64,000 nucleotides of DNA from Phenylobacterium sp. (GCA_020402745.1 JADBYZ010000013.1:244863-308862), one strand, 5' to 3'. Positions 7,956 through 16,433 are shown, counted from the first letter of the stretch. The notes: generated by a model from the letters alone, not told the origin. Program-made: numbers and translations.

Positions 7956-10156
7956 CCGAGGGCGAGGCGCGGACCTGGGCGGGCACCCCGCCGGACGAGG
8001 GGGTCGGCGGCCCCGACCTGTCGGCCTACCTGACCGAGACCGGGCCGGGCGGACGGCGGCTCGACCTCCTGGTCAGCGGCGCCCATTGCGCGGCCTGCAT
8101 CGCCCGGATCGAGGGCGAACTGGCGGGTACCCCCGGCGTCGCTTCGGCCCGGCTCAACCTGAGCACCGGCCGCCTCGCCGTGGGCCTTGAGCCGGAGGGC
8201 GACCCCGGCCAGGTCGTGCGCGCCCTCGACCGCATCGGCTATCCCGCCACGCCCTACGACCCGGATTCGGCCCGGCAGGCCCAGGACCGGGAGGGCCGCG
8301 AACTGGCCATGGCCCTGGCCGTCGCCGGTTTCGGGGCCGGCAACGCCATGATCTTCTCGGTGCCGGTCTGGGCCGGCCTGTTCGGCCAGGAGCTGGGACC
8401 GGCGACCCGCACCTTCATGCAGTGGGCCAGCGCCGGGGTCGGCGCCCCCTGCGCCGTCTTCGCCGGAATGGTCTTCTTCCGGTCCGCCTGGAAGGCCCTG
8501 AGGGCGGGGCGGGCCAACATGGACGTGCCGATCTCGATCGGGGTGATCCTGACCCTGGTGGTCAGCTTCCAGGAAACCCTCCTGATGGGGCGGGACACCT
8601 ATTTCGACGCCGCCGTCACCCTGCTCTTCCTGTTGTTGATCGGTCGCTGGATGGACCACGCCCTGCGCCGCAGGGCCCGCAGCGCCGCCGCCGACCTCCT
8701 GGCCCTTCAGGCGCCCTCCGCCGTCCTCCTCGCCGAGGACGGGACGGAGCGCATGTCGCCCCTGCGCCTTGTCCGGCCCGGCGACCGGCTGAGGGTGCGA
8801 CCGGGCGAGCGCGTCCCCGTGGACGGGGTGGTGGAGACCGGGGAGTCCGAGATCGACAACGCCCTCCTGACCGGCGAGACGACGCCCCAGCCGGTCCATC
8901 CCGGCGTCACCTGCCGGGCGGGCGCCCTCAACCTGACGGGCCTCCTGACCCTTCGCGCCGAGGCGGCCTGCGAGGACTCGACCCTGGCGCGCATCGCCCG
9001 GCTGGTGGAGTCCGGCGCCCAGTCCCGGTCGACCTATGTCCAGCTGGCCGACAAGGCCGCGGCCATCTACGTGCCCGTGGTCCACACCGCCGCGGCCCTG
9101 ACCTGCGTCATCGCCTGGATGCTGGGGATTCCGGTGCGCGAGGCCGTCCTGCGGGCCGCGACCGTTCTGATCGTCACCTGCCCCTGCGCCCTGGGCCTCG
9201 CCGTCCCGGCGGTGCAGGTGGCCGCCGCTTCGCGCCTGTTCCGGCGGGGGGTGCTGGTCAAGTCCGGCGCCGGGCTGGAGCGGCTGGCCGAGGCGGACCA
9301 CGTCGCCTTCGACAAGACCGGTGTCCTGACCGAGGGTCGGCCCCGCCTGCTGAACGCCGACCCGGCCGACATCGCCAGGGCCGCGCCCCTGGCCCGGGCC
9401 TCGTCGCATCCCCTGGCCCGCGCCCTGGCCGAGGCGGCCGGGGAGGGTCCTGCGGCGACCGGCGCCATAGAGATCGCCGGCCAGGGGATCGAGGCGCGCG
9501 CGACAACGGGCCTCATGCGCCTGGGCCGGGCGGCCTTTGTGGGCGCGCCCCTCTCGGGAAACCAGACGGAACTCTGGTTCCGGGATGCGGACGGCGCCCT
9601 CTTCCGCTTCGCCTTCGCCGACGCCCTGAGACCTGAGGCGGTGGGTCTGGCGGCGGCCCTGGCGGGGCGGGGCCTCTCCGCCTCCATCCTGTCCGGGGAC
9701 GTGGAGGCCGCCACCCTCCGGGTCGCCGGGCGGATGGGGATCCCCGACTGGCGCGCCGGCCTGACCCCCCAGGGCAAGGTCGAGGCGCTTGACGACCTCA
9801 AGGCGGCGGGCCGCCGGGTCCTGATGGTGGGCGATGGCCTCAACGACGTGGCCGCCCTCAGTCACGCCCATGTGTCGATGGCGCCGGGCACGGCCCTGGA
9901 CGCCAGCCAGTCTGCGGCGGACCTGGTCTATCCCGCTGATCATCCCGAGCGCATCGCCGAGGCGATCGACACCGCTCGGGCGGCCCGTCGCCGGGCGATG
10001 GAGAACTTCGCCTTCGCCGCCCTCTACAATCTGGTGGCCGGCCCGGCCGCCATGCTGGGCTTCGTCAATCCCTTCGTGGCCGCCCTAGCCATGTCGGGCT
10101 CCTCCCTGGTGGTGACCCTCAACGCCCTCAGGCTGCTGAACGGAGGCGGAAGATGA
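7946..10156 (+). CDS. ccoI: copper-transporting P1B-type ATPase of the cbb3 operon
   Basis: A 736-residue heavy-metal ATPase that delivers copper for the CuB centre of the cbb3 oxidase. Visible in order: an N-terminal metal-binding domain with AHCAACIARIEGEL, eight expected membrane helices, the TGE actuator loop (LLTGETTPQP), the CPC ion site in TCPCALGLAVP, the phosphorylated Asp in FDKTGVLTEG, the SSHPLA histidine, and the hinge MVGDGLNDVAAL. These motifs place it in the FixI/CopA2 group of slow export ATPases. It overlaps both ccoH and ccoS. Confidence 0.95.
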   Translation: MALTEGEARTWAGTPPDEGVGGPDLSAYLTETGPGGRRLDLLVSGAHCAACIARIEGELAGTPGVASARLNLSTGRLAVGLEPEGDPGQVVRALDRIGYPATPYDPDSARQAQDREGRELAMALAVAGFGAGNAMIFSVPVWAGLFGQELGPATRTFMQWASAGVGAPCAVFAGMVFFRSAWKALRAGRANMDVPISIGVILTLVVSFQETLLMGRDTYFDAAVTLLFLLLIGRWMDHALRRRARSAAADLLALQAPSAVLLAEDGTERMSPLRLVRPGDRLRVRPGERVPVDGVVETGESEIDNALLTGETTPQPVHPGVTCRAGALNLTGLLTLRAEAACEDSTLARIARLVESGAQSRSTYVQLADKAAAIYVPVVHTAAALTCVIAWMLGIPVREAVLRAATVLIVTCPCALGLAVPAVQVAAASRLFRRGVLVKSGAGLERLAEADHVAFDKTGVLTEGRPRLLNADPADIARAAPLARASSHPLARALAEAAGEGPAATGAIEIAGQGIEARATTGLMRLGRAAFVGAPLSGNQTELWFRDADGALFRFAFADALRPEAVGLAAALAGRGLSASILSGDVEAATLRVAGRMGIPDWRAGLTPQGKVEALDDLKAAGRRVLMVGDGLNDVAALSHAHVSMAPGTALDASQSAADLVYPADHPERIAEAIDTARAARRRAMENFAFAALYNLVAGPAAMLGFVNPFVAALAMSGSSLVVTLNALRLLNGGGR

Positions 10157-10308
10157 GCATTATCGTCATCCTGGCGCCCTTTTCCCTGGCCCTGGCCCTG
10201 CTCGGCCTCGCCGCCTTCTGGTGGACCCTGCGCAACGACCAGTACGAGGACCCCCAGGGCGACGCCAGCCGGATCCTCATCGAGGATCCCGAGGACCGGC
10301 CTCTCTGA
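10153..10308 (+). CDS. ccoS: cbb3-type oxidase assembly protein CcoS
   Basis: A 51-residue membrane protein beginning MSIIVILAPFSLALALLG, with the family-typical WWTLRNDQYEDPQGDASRI block after the helix. CcoS is needed for correct insertion of heme and copper cofactors into CcoN. It overlaps the ccoI stop codon (ATGA) and ends the operon. Only four bases separate it from the convergent VIT-family gene. Confidence 0.9.
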   Translation: MSIIVILAPFSLALALLGLAAFWWTLRNDQYEDPQGDASRILIEDPEDRPL

Positions 10309-10312
10309 AGGG

Positions 10313-11014
10313 TCAGACGGCGGCGCCCACCAGGGCGCCGATGCCGGCGGTCAGGGCCATGGCCAGGGCGCCCCAGAAGGTGACCCGGATCGCGGCCTTG
10401 AGGGGCGGGGCCCCGCCGGCCTGGGCGCCGACGGCGCCAAGGAGGGCGAGCCCGACGAGGGAGCCGGCCGAGACCACCACCGCCAGGGAGTCGGCGGGCG
10501 TGATGGCGGCGAGGGCCAGGGGCGCCCCGGCGCCGGCGGTGAAGGTGGCCGCAGAGGTGAAGGCGGCCTGAATGGGCCTTGCCGCGGTGACCTCGGAAAT
10601 GCCCAGTTCGTCCCGGGCGTGGGCGCCCAGGGCGTCGTGCGCCATCAACTGTTCAGCAGTCTTCCGGGCGGTCTCGGCGTCGAGGCCCCGGCTGCGGTAG
10701 AGGCCCGCCAGCTCCTCCCGTTCGGCGTCCGGCTGGGTCGCCAGCTCGCCGCGCTCACGGGTCAGGTCGGCGCTCTCCGTGTCCGATTGCGAGCTGACCG
10801 AGACGTACTCACCGGCAGCCATGGACATGGCCCCGGCCACCAGTCCCGCCACCCCGGCCACCAGGACCTCAGATCGGTCCGCAGAGGCGGCGGCGACGCC
10901 GACGATCAGGCTGGCGGTGGAGACGATGCCGTCATTGGCGCCCAGCACCGCCGCCCTCAGCCACCCCACCCGGGTGACCCGATGGCGTTCATCGTGAAGC
11001 TTCAATCGGGTCAT
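10313..11014 (-). CDS. VIT1/CCC1 family iron/manganese transporter
   Basis: A 233-residue integral membrane protein of the VIT1/CCC1 family, which moves Fe2+ or Mn2+ across membranes. The start at 11014 (MTRLKLHDERHRVTRVGWLRAAVLGANDG) carries the family signature; the open frame upstream of it is non-coding in character. Further family features are the block GANDGIVSTASLIVGVAAA in helix 1, the AMSMAAGEYVSVSSQSDTE segment, and a charged cytoplasmic helical region with glutamates followed by paired C-terminal helices. It is convergent with ccoS. Whether iron or manganese is the substrate cannot be told. Confidence 0.88.
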   Translation of the reverse strand: MTRLKLHDERHRVTRVGWLRAAVLGANDGIVSTASLIVGVAAASADRSEVLVAGVAGLVAGAMSMAAGEYVSVSSQSDTESADLTRERGELATQPDAEREELAGLYRSRGLDAETARKTAEQLMAHDALGAHARDELGISEVTAARPIQAAFTSAATFTAGAGAPLALAAITPADSLAVVVSAGSLVGLALLGAVGAQAGGAPPLKAAIRVTFWGALAMALTAGIGALVGAAV

Positions 11015-11127
11015 GGGTCCCCCTGTCCAGGCAGGCAGCCTCCTCCCCGGAGACTGCGCAGGCAAGAGGGTTCTTGACGCTGCGGCGCCCAAGCGGCGTG
11101 ACGGCGCCATCAAGCCTGCGCGCAGTC

Positions 11128-11685
11128 TCAGCGCCCGAGGTCGGCGTATTCCACTGTGGCGGCCACCCCGTTCCCGGATGACAAAGGCGCGGTCGACGTC
11201 GACGGCGCCGACAGCGGCAGAAGCGCCAGTCCGGCGATGATCAAGACCGCCGCCAGAACGTCCATCGTCAGGCTGAACCGGCTGAAACGGCGGCGGCCCC
11301 AGGGAGGCGTCTGCCAGGCGTCGGTCGCGACGGTGGCCAAGGGCGCTGTGGGTCGGACCGCACCCGCCTGCGTCGGCGAGTCTATCCTGCACTCCAGCAT
11401 CCCGCCCGGACCATGAATCCGGACGCCTTCGCACCAATTGGCCTCACCTGTGAACACAAGCTCCCGCCAGGTGGCCACTCCCTCTTCCAGCCCCTCCGGG
11501 TTGGAGACCATGTCGATATCCCAGAGGCCGTCCTCGGGCGCGAGCGCGTGGCGGCGCGGGATCAGGCGCGCCGAGGCGCAGGCGGCGGCCGGGCCAAAAC
11601 AGGCCGCCAGGACGGTCAGCAGCCGCCCGCCCTCCGGAAAGGCGGCGATTCGCACCGAAGCGCTTCTGAGGGTCAGCTTCAGCAT
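11128..11685 (-). CDS. hypothetical protein with C-terminal membrane anchor
   Basis: A 185-residue protein I do not recognise. It starts MLKLTLRSASVRIAAFPEGG. It has a mixed soluble domain with LWDIDMVSNPEGLEEGVATW and a small HGPGGMLECRID motif. A proline/arginine-rich linker leads to one strong hydrophobic helix near residues 143-160 (LAAVLIIAGLALLPL) and a short tail. It could be tail-anchored. It lies 113 nt upstream of the VIT-family gene on the same strand. Codon bias is coherent, but there is no family support. Confidence 0.5.
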   Translation of the reverse strand: MLKLTLRSASVRIAAFPEGGRLLTVLAACFGPAAACASARLIPRRHALAPEDGLWDIDMVSNPEGLEEGVATWRELVFTGEANWCEGVRIHGPGGMLECRIDSPTQAGAVRPTAPLATVATDAWQTPPWGRRRFSRFSLTMDVLAAVLIIAGLALLPLSAPSTSTAPLSSGNGVAATVEYADLGR

Positions 11686-12081
11686 GATTAGGCTCCCACG
11701 GCGCCCATCGCCTGCGGCCGCCGAGGGACCGGATGGCCCGTCGGAGTGATCTGCGGTGCGGCCTCCGCTGGCGACGTCCCGATGCCGGAGAGCGCTGCAC
11801 GATCTCCGCCCCGGCTCTCCGTACCGGCAATCACGGTCTCGTTAATCGTCATGGTCAGGCCCCCGGCCGCTCATTTCGTCCAGGGCGCACCCGCCCAGGC
11901 TAGGGGGGAAGCTCTCTCGCAAGGGCGTCCCGCGCCCGTGATTTCGGGAGGCCTCGGCCGTGAAAGAAGCGTGAATAGCATCCCCATCCGGCCATCTCGC
12001 CCGAGCATCAGCATTATCCGGCCCGGATCCTGCGTCGGCCTCACCTCGGGCCTCGCCGTTTCACCGAATCAGGCCCGGGTG
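11686..12081. other. 396-bp stretch without a convincing gene
   Basis: The open frames crossing this stretch have poor composition and look like shadows. It lies between the starts or ends of minus-strand genes and should contain the promoter for the 11128-11685 gene. I see no tRNA, clear terminator or long repeat in it. Confidence 0.5.
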
Positions 12082-12573
12082 TCAGTCGCCGGCGCGGGTG
12101 AAGCCGAAGGCGGCCTGGAGGGCGGCGAGGTCCAGAAGGTCCCGGTCCCTTGGCGAATAGCCCGTCTTCAGCCGCCAGAGGATCTCGGCGGGCAGGCAGT
12201 CCACGGCCCGCCCCGCAATCACGCCCCGCCCGTCAAAGGACCCCGCCGGATAGGCCGCAGCCGGATCGTCCGGGTCCATCACCCCGCGCCCCTCCGCATC
12301 CAGGCGAAAGAGGTGCAGGTCGATGCGCCGGCCGCCACCGTCCCTGTAGACGGGGTTCCAGGCGGGCCCGCCCGCCTGCCGGACCAGGCCCAGCCCGGCC
12401 AGCAGGGCCTCCAGCGCCAGCCCGTCCTCCACCCGCGCGGCCAGGTCGAGGTCCTCGTGCGGCCGGGTCTGGCGACCGAGGACCGCATCCACCGCCCAGC
12501 CGCCGTCCACCCAGACGGGCAGCCCCTGCGCCGCGCAGGCCTCCAGGACTTCCAGGACCTCGTCCGCCGTCAT
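12082..12573 (-). CDS. small nucleotidyltransferase (lincosamide/aminoglycoside adenylyltransferase-like)
   Basis: A 163-residue protein of the nucleotidyltransferase fold. The diagnostic region is VWVDGGWAVDAVLG (20-33) followed by RPHEDLDLA (38-46), giving the GG...D-x-D metal-binding pattern of LinA/LnuA- and ANT(2'')-like adenylyltransferases. A third acidic strand, RRIDLHLF, is also present. The length is right for this family. Members transfer AMP to antibiotics, but many chromosomal homologues have unknown substrates, so resistance should not be assumed. It is divergent from the ParB-like gene at 12681. Confidence 0.75.
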   Translation of the reverse strand: MTADEVLEVLEACAAQGLPVWVDGGWAVDAVLGRQTRPHEDLDLAARVEDGLALEALLAGLGLVRQAGGPAWNPVYRDGGGRRIDLHLFRLDAEGRGVMDPDDPAAAYPAGSFDGRGVIAGRAVDCLPAEILWRLKTGYSPRDRDLLDLAALQAAFGFTRAGD

Positions 12574-12680
12574 GGCCTTTGTCTCCTCCGTCCCGGAGAG
12601 CTTTGCGCAGGCGAGGGACCCTGGGCAAGCTGGAGAGCGGTCCCCTTGTCACGGCTCCAGTCCAATGCGACGGATCTCCC

Positions 12681-13031
12681 ATGTCCTCTCCCCAGACCCA
12701 TTCCCACACCGTTCCCGGCGGCCGGGGTCACGGGTTGACCGAGAAGCTCTGGGCCGCCGCTGCGGGCCTTCCCGTCTTTCGGGTCGCCATCGCCGACATC
12801 CCTGAGTTCGACCAGGACTGCTGGTTCCGGGGTCGGGCCCCCAGCCTGAGGCAGGTGGCGGACCATGTCGCCCGGATACAGGCGGCGGACCTCGCCTATC
12901 CCATCATCTTCTCCTCAGACGGCCGCCTGATGGACGGGGGCCACCGGATCGCGCGCGCCTGGATCGAAGGGCGGACAGAGATCGACGCCGTCCGTTTCGA
13001 GGTCGATCCGGAGCCCGAGTTCGTTCGCTGA
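12681..13031 (+). CDS. small ParB/sulfiredoxin-fold-like protein
   Basis: A 116-residue protein starting at MSSPQTHSHTVPGG. The frame is open much further upstream, but that part overlaps the divergent nucleotidyltransferase and looks non-coding. The core reads RQVADHVARIQ-AADLAYPIIFSS-DGRLMDGGHRIARAW-EGRTEIDAVRFE. It resembles the ParB N-terminal/Srx fold, where a D(G)xHR box binds nucleotide. No DNA-binding domain follows, so this is a stand-alone domain of unknown role. It ends about 40 nt before the first phyH' remnant and marks the left edge of the repeat-built region. Confidence 0.65.
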   Translation: MSSPQTHSHTVPGGRGHGLTEKLWAAAAGLPVFRVAIADIPEFDQDCWFRGRAPSLRQVADHVARIQAADLAYPIIFSSDGRLMDGGHRIARAWIEGRTEIDAVRFEVDPEPEFVR

Positions 13032-13072
13032 TCCGCCGGATCGCCCCGCCACCCCCCAGCCCCCCAGCCCCC

Positions 13073-13208
13073 TCGGCGAGGCCGACGGTGTCCCCGGCGA
13101 CCTGTGGCTGATGGACTTGCGGGCTCTGCACACCGCTGCACCTAATCCGTCAGCGGCGCCGAGGCTGATGATGACGTGGCGGTTTCTGAGGGAGGGGTGA
13201 GGACGTCA
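13073..13208 (+). pseudogene. phyH' remnant A (3' end of a phytanoyl-CoA dioxygenase-like gene)
   Basis: About 130 bp that match the 3' ends at 14547, 16618 and 18915. In frame it reads GDLWLMDLRALHTAAPNPS, then APRLMMTWRFLREG and a TGA at 13198-13200. Relative to copy C it lacks 10 codons (30 nt) between two CCC triplets, and everything upstream is missing. The homology ends at the TCA six bases past the stop. It cannot encode a functional enzyme. Confidence 0.8.
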
Positions 13209-13242
13209 GCGGGCGCCCGAGGCGGGTCTTGCGTCTTGACGG

Positions 13243-13278
13243 AGATCGGCGGAAAGATCGGCGGAGAGATCAGGCGAT
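13243..13278 (+). repeat. three 12-bp tandem repeats ahead of fic1
   Basis: AGATCGGCGGAA, AGATCGGCGGAG and AGATCAGGCGAT follow one another directly, 50 nt before the fic1 start. Such short-period repeats between a gene boundary and a start codon can be binding sites for a regulator. No function is shown by the sequence itself. Confidence 0.7.
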
Positions 13279-13327
13279 ATGTGACCAACCCATTCTGATA
13301 TCTAGAGTCTCAAGGACTCAACGCGGC

Positions 13328-14542
13328 ATGAAAGATCGGCAGGAAACACGCTTCGGAGAGCCCGTCAGCCGGATCGAGCCAACCCTGCTCGACCGCGTCC
13401 CGGCGAAGGTCCTGGATGTCATGGCGGAGTTCATCGCCCGGGCGACAATCCTTGGCGACGCCCTGCATCCGCGCACCGCCCAGCAGCTGGCGTCTCTCGT
13501 GCGCGTCATGAACGCCTACTACAGCAACCTGATCGAGGGTCATGTCACCCGGCCCCGCGACATCGAGCGCGCCTTGTCCGGGGACCTGGATGTCGATGAG
13601 GGCCGGCGAAACCTGCAGATCGAAGCCGCCGCCCATGTGAGGCTGCAGGAGAGCCTCGATCAGAGTTTCGCCCAAGGGCAGCTGCCGGATCCCGTATCGC
13701 CCGACTTCCTCAGGGACTTGCACCGCCGGTTCTACGAGGGGGCCTCTGAGGAGATGTTACGCATAAAGTCCGATCACCGTTCATTCCTCATGACGCCGGG
13801 CCGGTTCCGCAACGATCCCGGAGAGGACGTCGTGGTGGGGCGCCACCAGCCTCCCTCGAGTGAACGCGTACAGGCCTTCATGCAGAGGTTTGCGGAACGA
13901 TACGCCCACACCAAACTGAGCACGTCCGGGAGAATCCTCGCCGTCGCAGCCGCCCATCACCGCTTCAATTACATTCACCCCTTCGCCGACGGGAATGGGC
14001 GGGTAAGCCGCCTCATGAGCCACGCCATGATCCAGCACGCCGGGCTCGGCGCCCATGGATTGTGGTCGGTCTCGCGTGGGCTTGCGCGGGGTCTTGAGAG
14101 CCGGGGAGAATACAAGCGGATGATGGACCACGCAGACTCACCCCGACAGGGCGACCTGGATGGTCGAGGAAACCTTTCCCTGTCTGCATTGGAGGACTTC
14201 ACCGAGTGGTTCCTGAAAGTCTGCCTGGACCAGGTGAACTTCACGTCGAGCCTGTTTGACCTGCCAAACCTGAAGCAGCGGCTAAAGCTCTATGTCGACC
14301 GGTCGGGGAGGCTCAAGCCAGAGGCCTACCTCCTCCTGGAAGAGGCTGTGCACCGGGGGGAATTCGCCCGGGGCGATGCTGACCGGATCACCCGCCTGCC
14401 CGAACGCACCGCCCGAGACGTCCTCGCACAGGTGATCGCAGAGGGACTGCTCGGTTCTGATACGCCGAAGGGTCCGGTGTCGTTGCGTTTCCCCAGTCAC
14501 ACCCTGGACCTGCTGTTCCCGCAGTTGTTCCCGGCCGCCTGA
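13328..14542 (+). CDS. Fic family protein 1
   Basis: A 404-residue Fic-domain protein, expected to transfer AMP (or another nucleotide or phosphate group) to target hydroxyls. The catalytic motif is HPFADGNGRVSR from His217. The N-terminal inhibitory helix motif SNLIEG (residues 66-71, Glu70) matches the class II (S/T)xxxE(G/N) rule, so the enzyme carries its own brake. A C-terminal helical part with a winged-helix-like end (residues 320-400) may bind DNA or the target. The ATG at 13328 was chosen because upstream in-frame residues are arginine-rich filler. It lies between phyH' remnants A and B; remnant B begins five bases after its stop. Its target is unknown. Confidence 0.88.
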   Translation: MKDRQETRFGEPVSRIEPTLLDRVPAKVLDVMAEFIARATILGDALHPRTAQQLASLVRVMNAYYSNLIEGHVTRPRDIERALSGDLDVDEGRRNLQIEAAAHVRLQESLDQSFAQGQLPDPVSPDFLRDLHRRFYEGASEEMLRIKSDHRSFLMTPGRFRNDPGEDVVVGRHQPPSSERVQAFMQRFAERYAHTKLSTSGRILAVAAAHHRFNYIHPFADGNGRVSRLMSHAMIQHAGLGAHGLWSVSRGLARGLESRGEYKRMMDHADSPRQGDLDGRGNLSLSALEDFTEWFLKVCLDQVNFTSSLFDLPNLKQRLKLYVDRSGRLKPEAYLLLEEAVHRGEFARGDADRITRLPERTARDVLAQVIAEGLLGSDTPKGPVSLRFPSHTLDLLFPQLFPAA

Positions 14543-14546
14543 CCCG

Positions 14547-14716
14547 CCCGGGGTCCAGGTCTTCACCTTTCTGTCGAGGTGGTGGAGCTGACCGGCGCCC
14601 CCCGGCGACCTCTGGCTGATGGACATGCGGGCCCTGCACACCGCCGCGCCCTATGCGTCCGCGGCGCCGAGGCTGATGATGACGTGGAGGTTTCTTCGGG
14701 AGGGATGAGGGCGTCA
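14547..14716 (+). pseudogene. phyH' remnant B with internal deletion
   Basis: Matches copy C from GGGGTCCAGG onward, but 199 bp are missing between two TCG triplets (16777 and 16976 in copy C). One C is also inserted in the run near 14600. Translation across the deletion reaches TGA within a few codons. The 3' part (LMDMRALHTAAPYAS, RLMMTWRF) is kept. The stop is at 14706-14708, with the TCA boundary at 14714-14716, where it abuts the Sel1 gene's stop codon. Confidence 0.8.
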
Positions 14717-15031
14717 GCAGCCCTTGATGCCGGCCATGAAGCAGGCGGTCGAGAGCTTCTGCGACTTGACCAAATCCTCGGGACTCATGAATTCCGCGAG
14801 GGTCTGCCTGGCCACCGCCACCTGTCCGTTGGAGCCGAGCCCGTAGCCGCGCGTCCCGGCGAGGTTGATCCACATGTCGGCGCGGACATAGTCCCGCGGC
14901 AGGCCGTGCTCTTTGGAGTAGCCGGCGCCCAGCTGGTACTGGGCCAGGCCGCTTCCCGCCTTGGCGGTTCGGCGGAACCACTTCATCTCCGTCTCGTGGT
15001 CGACCGCCGTCGCCTGACCCTCGTGGTGCAT
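14714..15031 (-). pseudogene. Sel1-repeat protein, probably truncated
   Basis: A 105-residue frame with about one and a half Sel1-like repeats: AKAGSGLAQYQLGAGYSKEHG, then DYVRADMWINLAG, the classic tetratricopeptide-like helix pattern. The open frame continues upstream of the ATG without a start signal or signal peptide. It runs into the AT-rich promoter region of fic2, so the N-terminus is probably missing. Its TGA is supplied by the TCA boundary of phyH' remnant B. Sel1 proteins are protein-interaction scaffolds; this copy is likely decaying. Confidence 0.55.
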
Positions 15032-15090
15032 GAGGAAGCTGGCGGCTCCAAAACCAACAAGTCCTCTCCATATGGAAGCCAGCTTGCCTA

Positions 15091-15109
15091 TGTGGAAGAA
15101 TCTTCTACA
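15091..15109. promoter_or_regulatory. 19-bp near-perfect palindrome upstream of fic2
   Basis: TGTGGAAGAATCTTCTACA has two 9-nt arms around a central A with one mismatch, and the outer A/T pair extends it by one base on each side. It lies 69 nt before the fic2 ATG in an AT-rich stretch. This fits an operator for a dimeric repressor. No gene for such a repressor is adjacent. Confidence 0.6.
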
Positions 15110-15178
15110 TGTGATAGACAGTTAGCGCATGGAGCCAGTTTACTCCCATACGCACTTTAGGATTCCAAAGGGACGAAC

Positions 15179-16324
15179 ATGAGCGACCGGGGCGGAAAGT
15201 ATGAAGCCCAGCTTGCAGGCTACAAGGCGTTCGTCCCCGCTCCGCTTCCGCCCGTTGACCCACCTTTCAATCATACGGGCGAGATCGCGCGGCTTCTGTC
15301 AGAGGCCGACCGGGCTTTGGCGGAACTGAAAGGCTCCACCCGCACCCTGCCGAACGCTGACCTTTTCGTCGCCATGTATGTGCGTAAGGAAGCTGTTCTC
15401 TCAAGCCAGATCGAGGGAACCCAGTCATCGCTGGACGACGTTCTGCGGGCCGAAGCCGAACTGAACTCACCCGGCGCCCCGCGAGATGTGGGCGAGGTTC
15501 TGAACTACATCGCCGCCCTGAACTACGGGCTCGCTCGCCTAAAAGAACTCCCGGTGTCTGGCAGGCTCATCAAAGAGATTCACGAGCGGCTGATGCGCGG
15601 CGTGCGCGGCGGGGAGAAAAGTCCCGGCGAGTTTCGGACGGGGCAAGTGTATATCGGCCCCATGGGGGCCTCGGTGCGGGACGCCACCTTTGTGCCCCCG
15701 CCTCCTGAACACGTCCCGACCGCTATCCATGATCTCGAACGCTTCATCCACGAGGAGCGTGATTTGCCGCCGCTGGTCAGGATTGGCCTCGCGCATGCTC
15801 AGTTCGAAACGGTCCACCCGTTCCACGACGGCAATGGCAGAACAGGGCGCCTGCTCATCACCTTCCTCCTTTGCGCGGAAGGCTTGCTCGATAAGCCCGT
15901 GCTCTACCTCTCCTACTTCCTTCGCGCCCATCGAGCGGAATACTACGAGGCCCTCCAAGCGACGCGTGATCGTGGCGACTACGAGGGTTGGATCAGGTTC
16001 TTCCTTACCGGTGTCGCCGAGGTTGCACGGCAAGCGGCCGAGGTGGCGGCCCAGATCATCGACCTCCGTGAGGGCCACCGCACGATGATCGGCGATGCCT
16101 ACGACCGGGGAAGCAAGCACGCCTTTGCCCTGCTCGATTTTCTGTTCAAGCGGCCTGTGGTCACGGCAAACGAGGTGCGCGACAGCCTGGGCATTTCGGG
16201 CGGCGGCGCGCGCAATCTCATCAACCGCTTTGTGGAGTTAGGCATCCTGATCGAGATCACCGGCTACGAGCGCAACAAGGCGTTTGAATACGCTCCTTAC
16301 ACCGCTCTCTTCGGAGACCTTTAG
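15179..16324 (+). CDS. Fic family protein 2 (SoFic-like)
   Basis: A 381-residue class II Fic protein, predicted to AMPylate target proteins. The canonical motif HPFHDGNGRTGR starts at His213. The N-terminal inhibitory motif SSQIEG lies at 75-80 (Ser75, Glu79). The flap region TFVPPPPEHV is typical of the Shewanella SoFic group. The C-terminus (about 320-375, VTANEVRDSLGISGGGARNLINRFVELGIL) is a winged helix-turn-helix, suggesting autoregulation or DNA contact. Length matches the family. AAGGGA sits seven bases before the ATG. Codon use is less GC-rich than in core genes, consistent with acquisition. It is only distantly similar to Fic protein 1, so this is not a tandem duplication. Confidence 0.92.
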   Translation: MSDRGGKYEAQLAGYKAFVPAPLPPVDPPFNHTGEIARLLSEADRALAELKGSTRTLPNADLFVAMYVRKEAVLSSQIEGTQSSLDDVLRAEAELNSPGAPRDVGEVLNYIAALNYGLARLKELPVSGRLIKEIHERLMRGVRGGEKSPGEFRTGQVYIGPMGASVRDATFVPPPPEHVPTAIHDLERFIHEERDLPPLVRIGLAHAQFETVHPFHDGNGRTGRLLITFLLCAEGLLDKPVLYLSYFLRAHRAEYYEALQATRDRGDYEGWIRFFLTGVAEVARQAAEVAAQIIDLREGHRTMIGDAYDRGSKHAFALLDFLFKRPVVTANEVRDSLGISGGGARNLINRFVELGILIEITGYERNKAFEYAPYTALFGDL

Positions 16325-16391
16325 GGCCTCGGCCAAGCAAACCCGAACCGGCCCACATAATTGGTGTTGTAGAATCGGCGGGATACGGTTC

Positions 16392-16428
16392 CCCAACGTT
16401 GAAACCAAAATTTTTCAACGATGTTGGG
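16392..16428. other. imperfect hairpin between fic2 and tRNA-Arg copy 1
   Basis: The outer arms CCCAAC/GTTGGG and inner arms GTTGAAA/TTTCAAC form a stem with a three-base bulge. It lies 70 nt after fic2 and five bases beyond the 3' end of tRNA copy 1. There is no U-tract on either strand, so it may end transcripts weakly or be a recombination scar. Confidence 0.45.
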
Positions 16429-16433
16429 AAGAA

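Noticed and set aside
7916-9943. A 675-codon antisense frame across ccoI
   Set aside because: Glycine/glutamine/histidine-rich shadow of a clear P-type ATPase gene; no ribosome site or domain.
12082-12573. An antibiotic resistance gene
   Set aside because: The fold matches drug nucleotidyltransferases, but chromosomal relatives often have other substrates and nothing in the context supports resistance.
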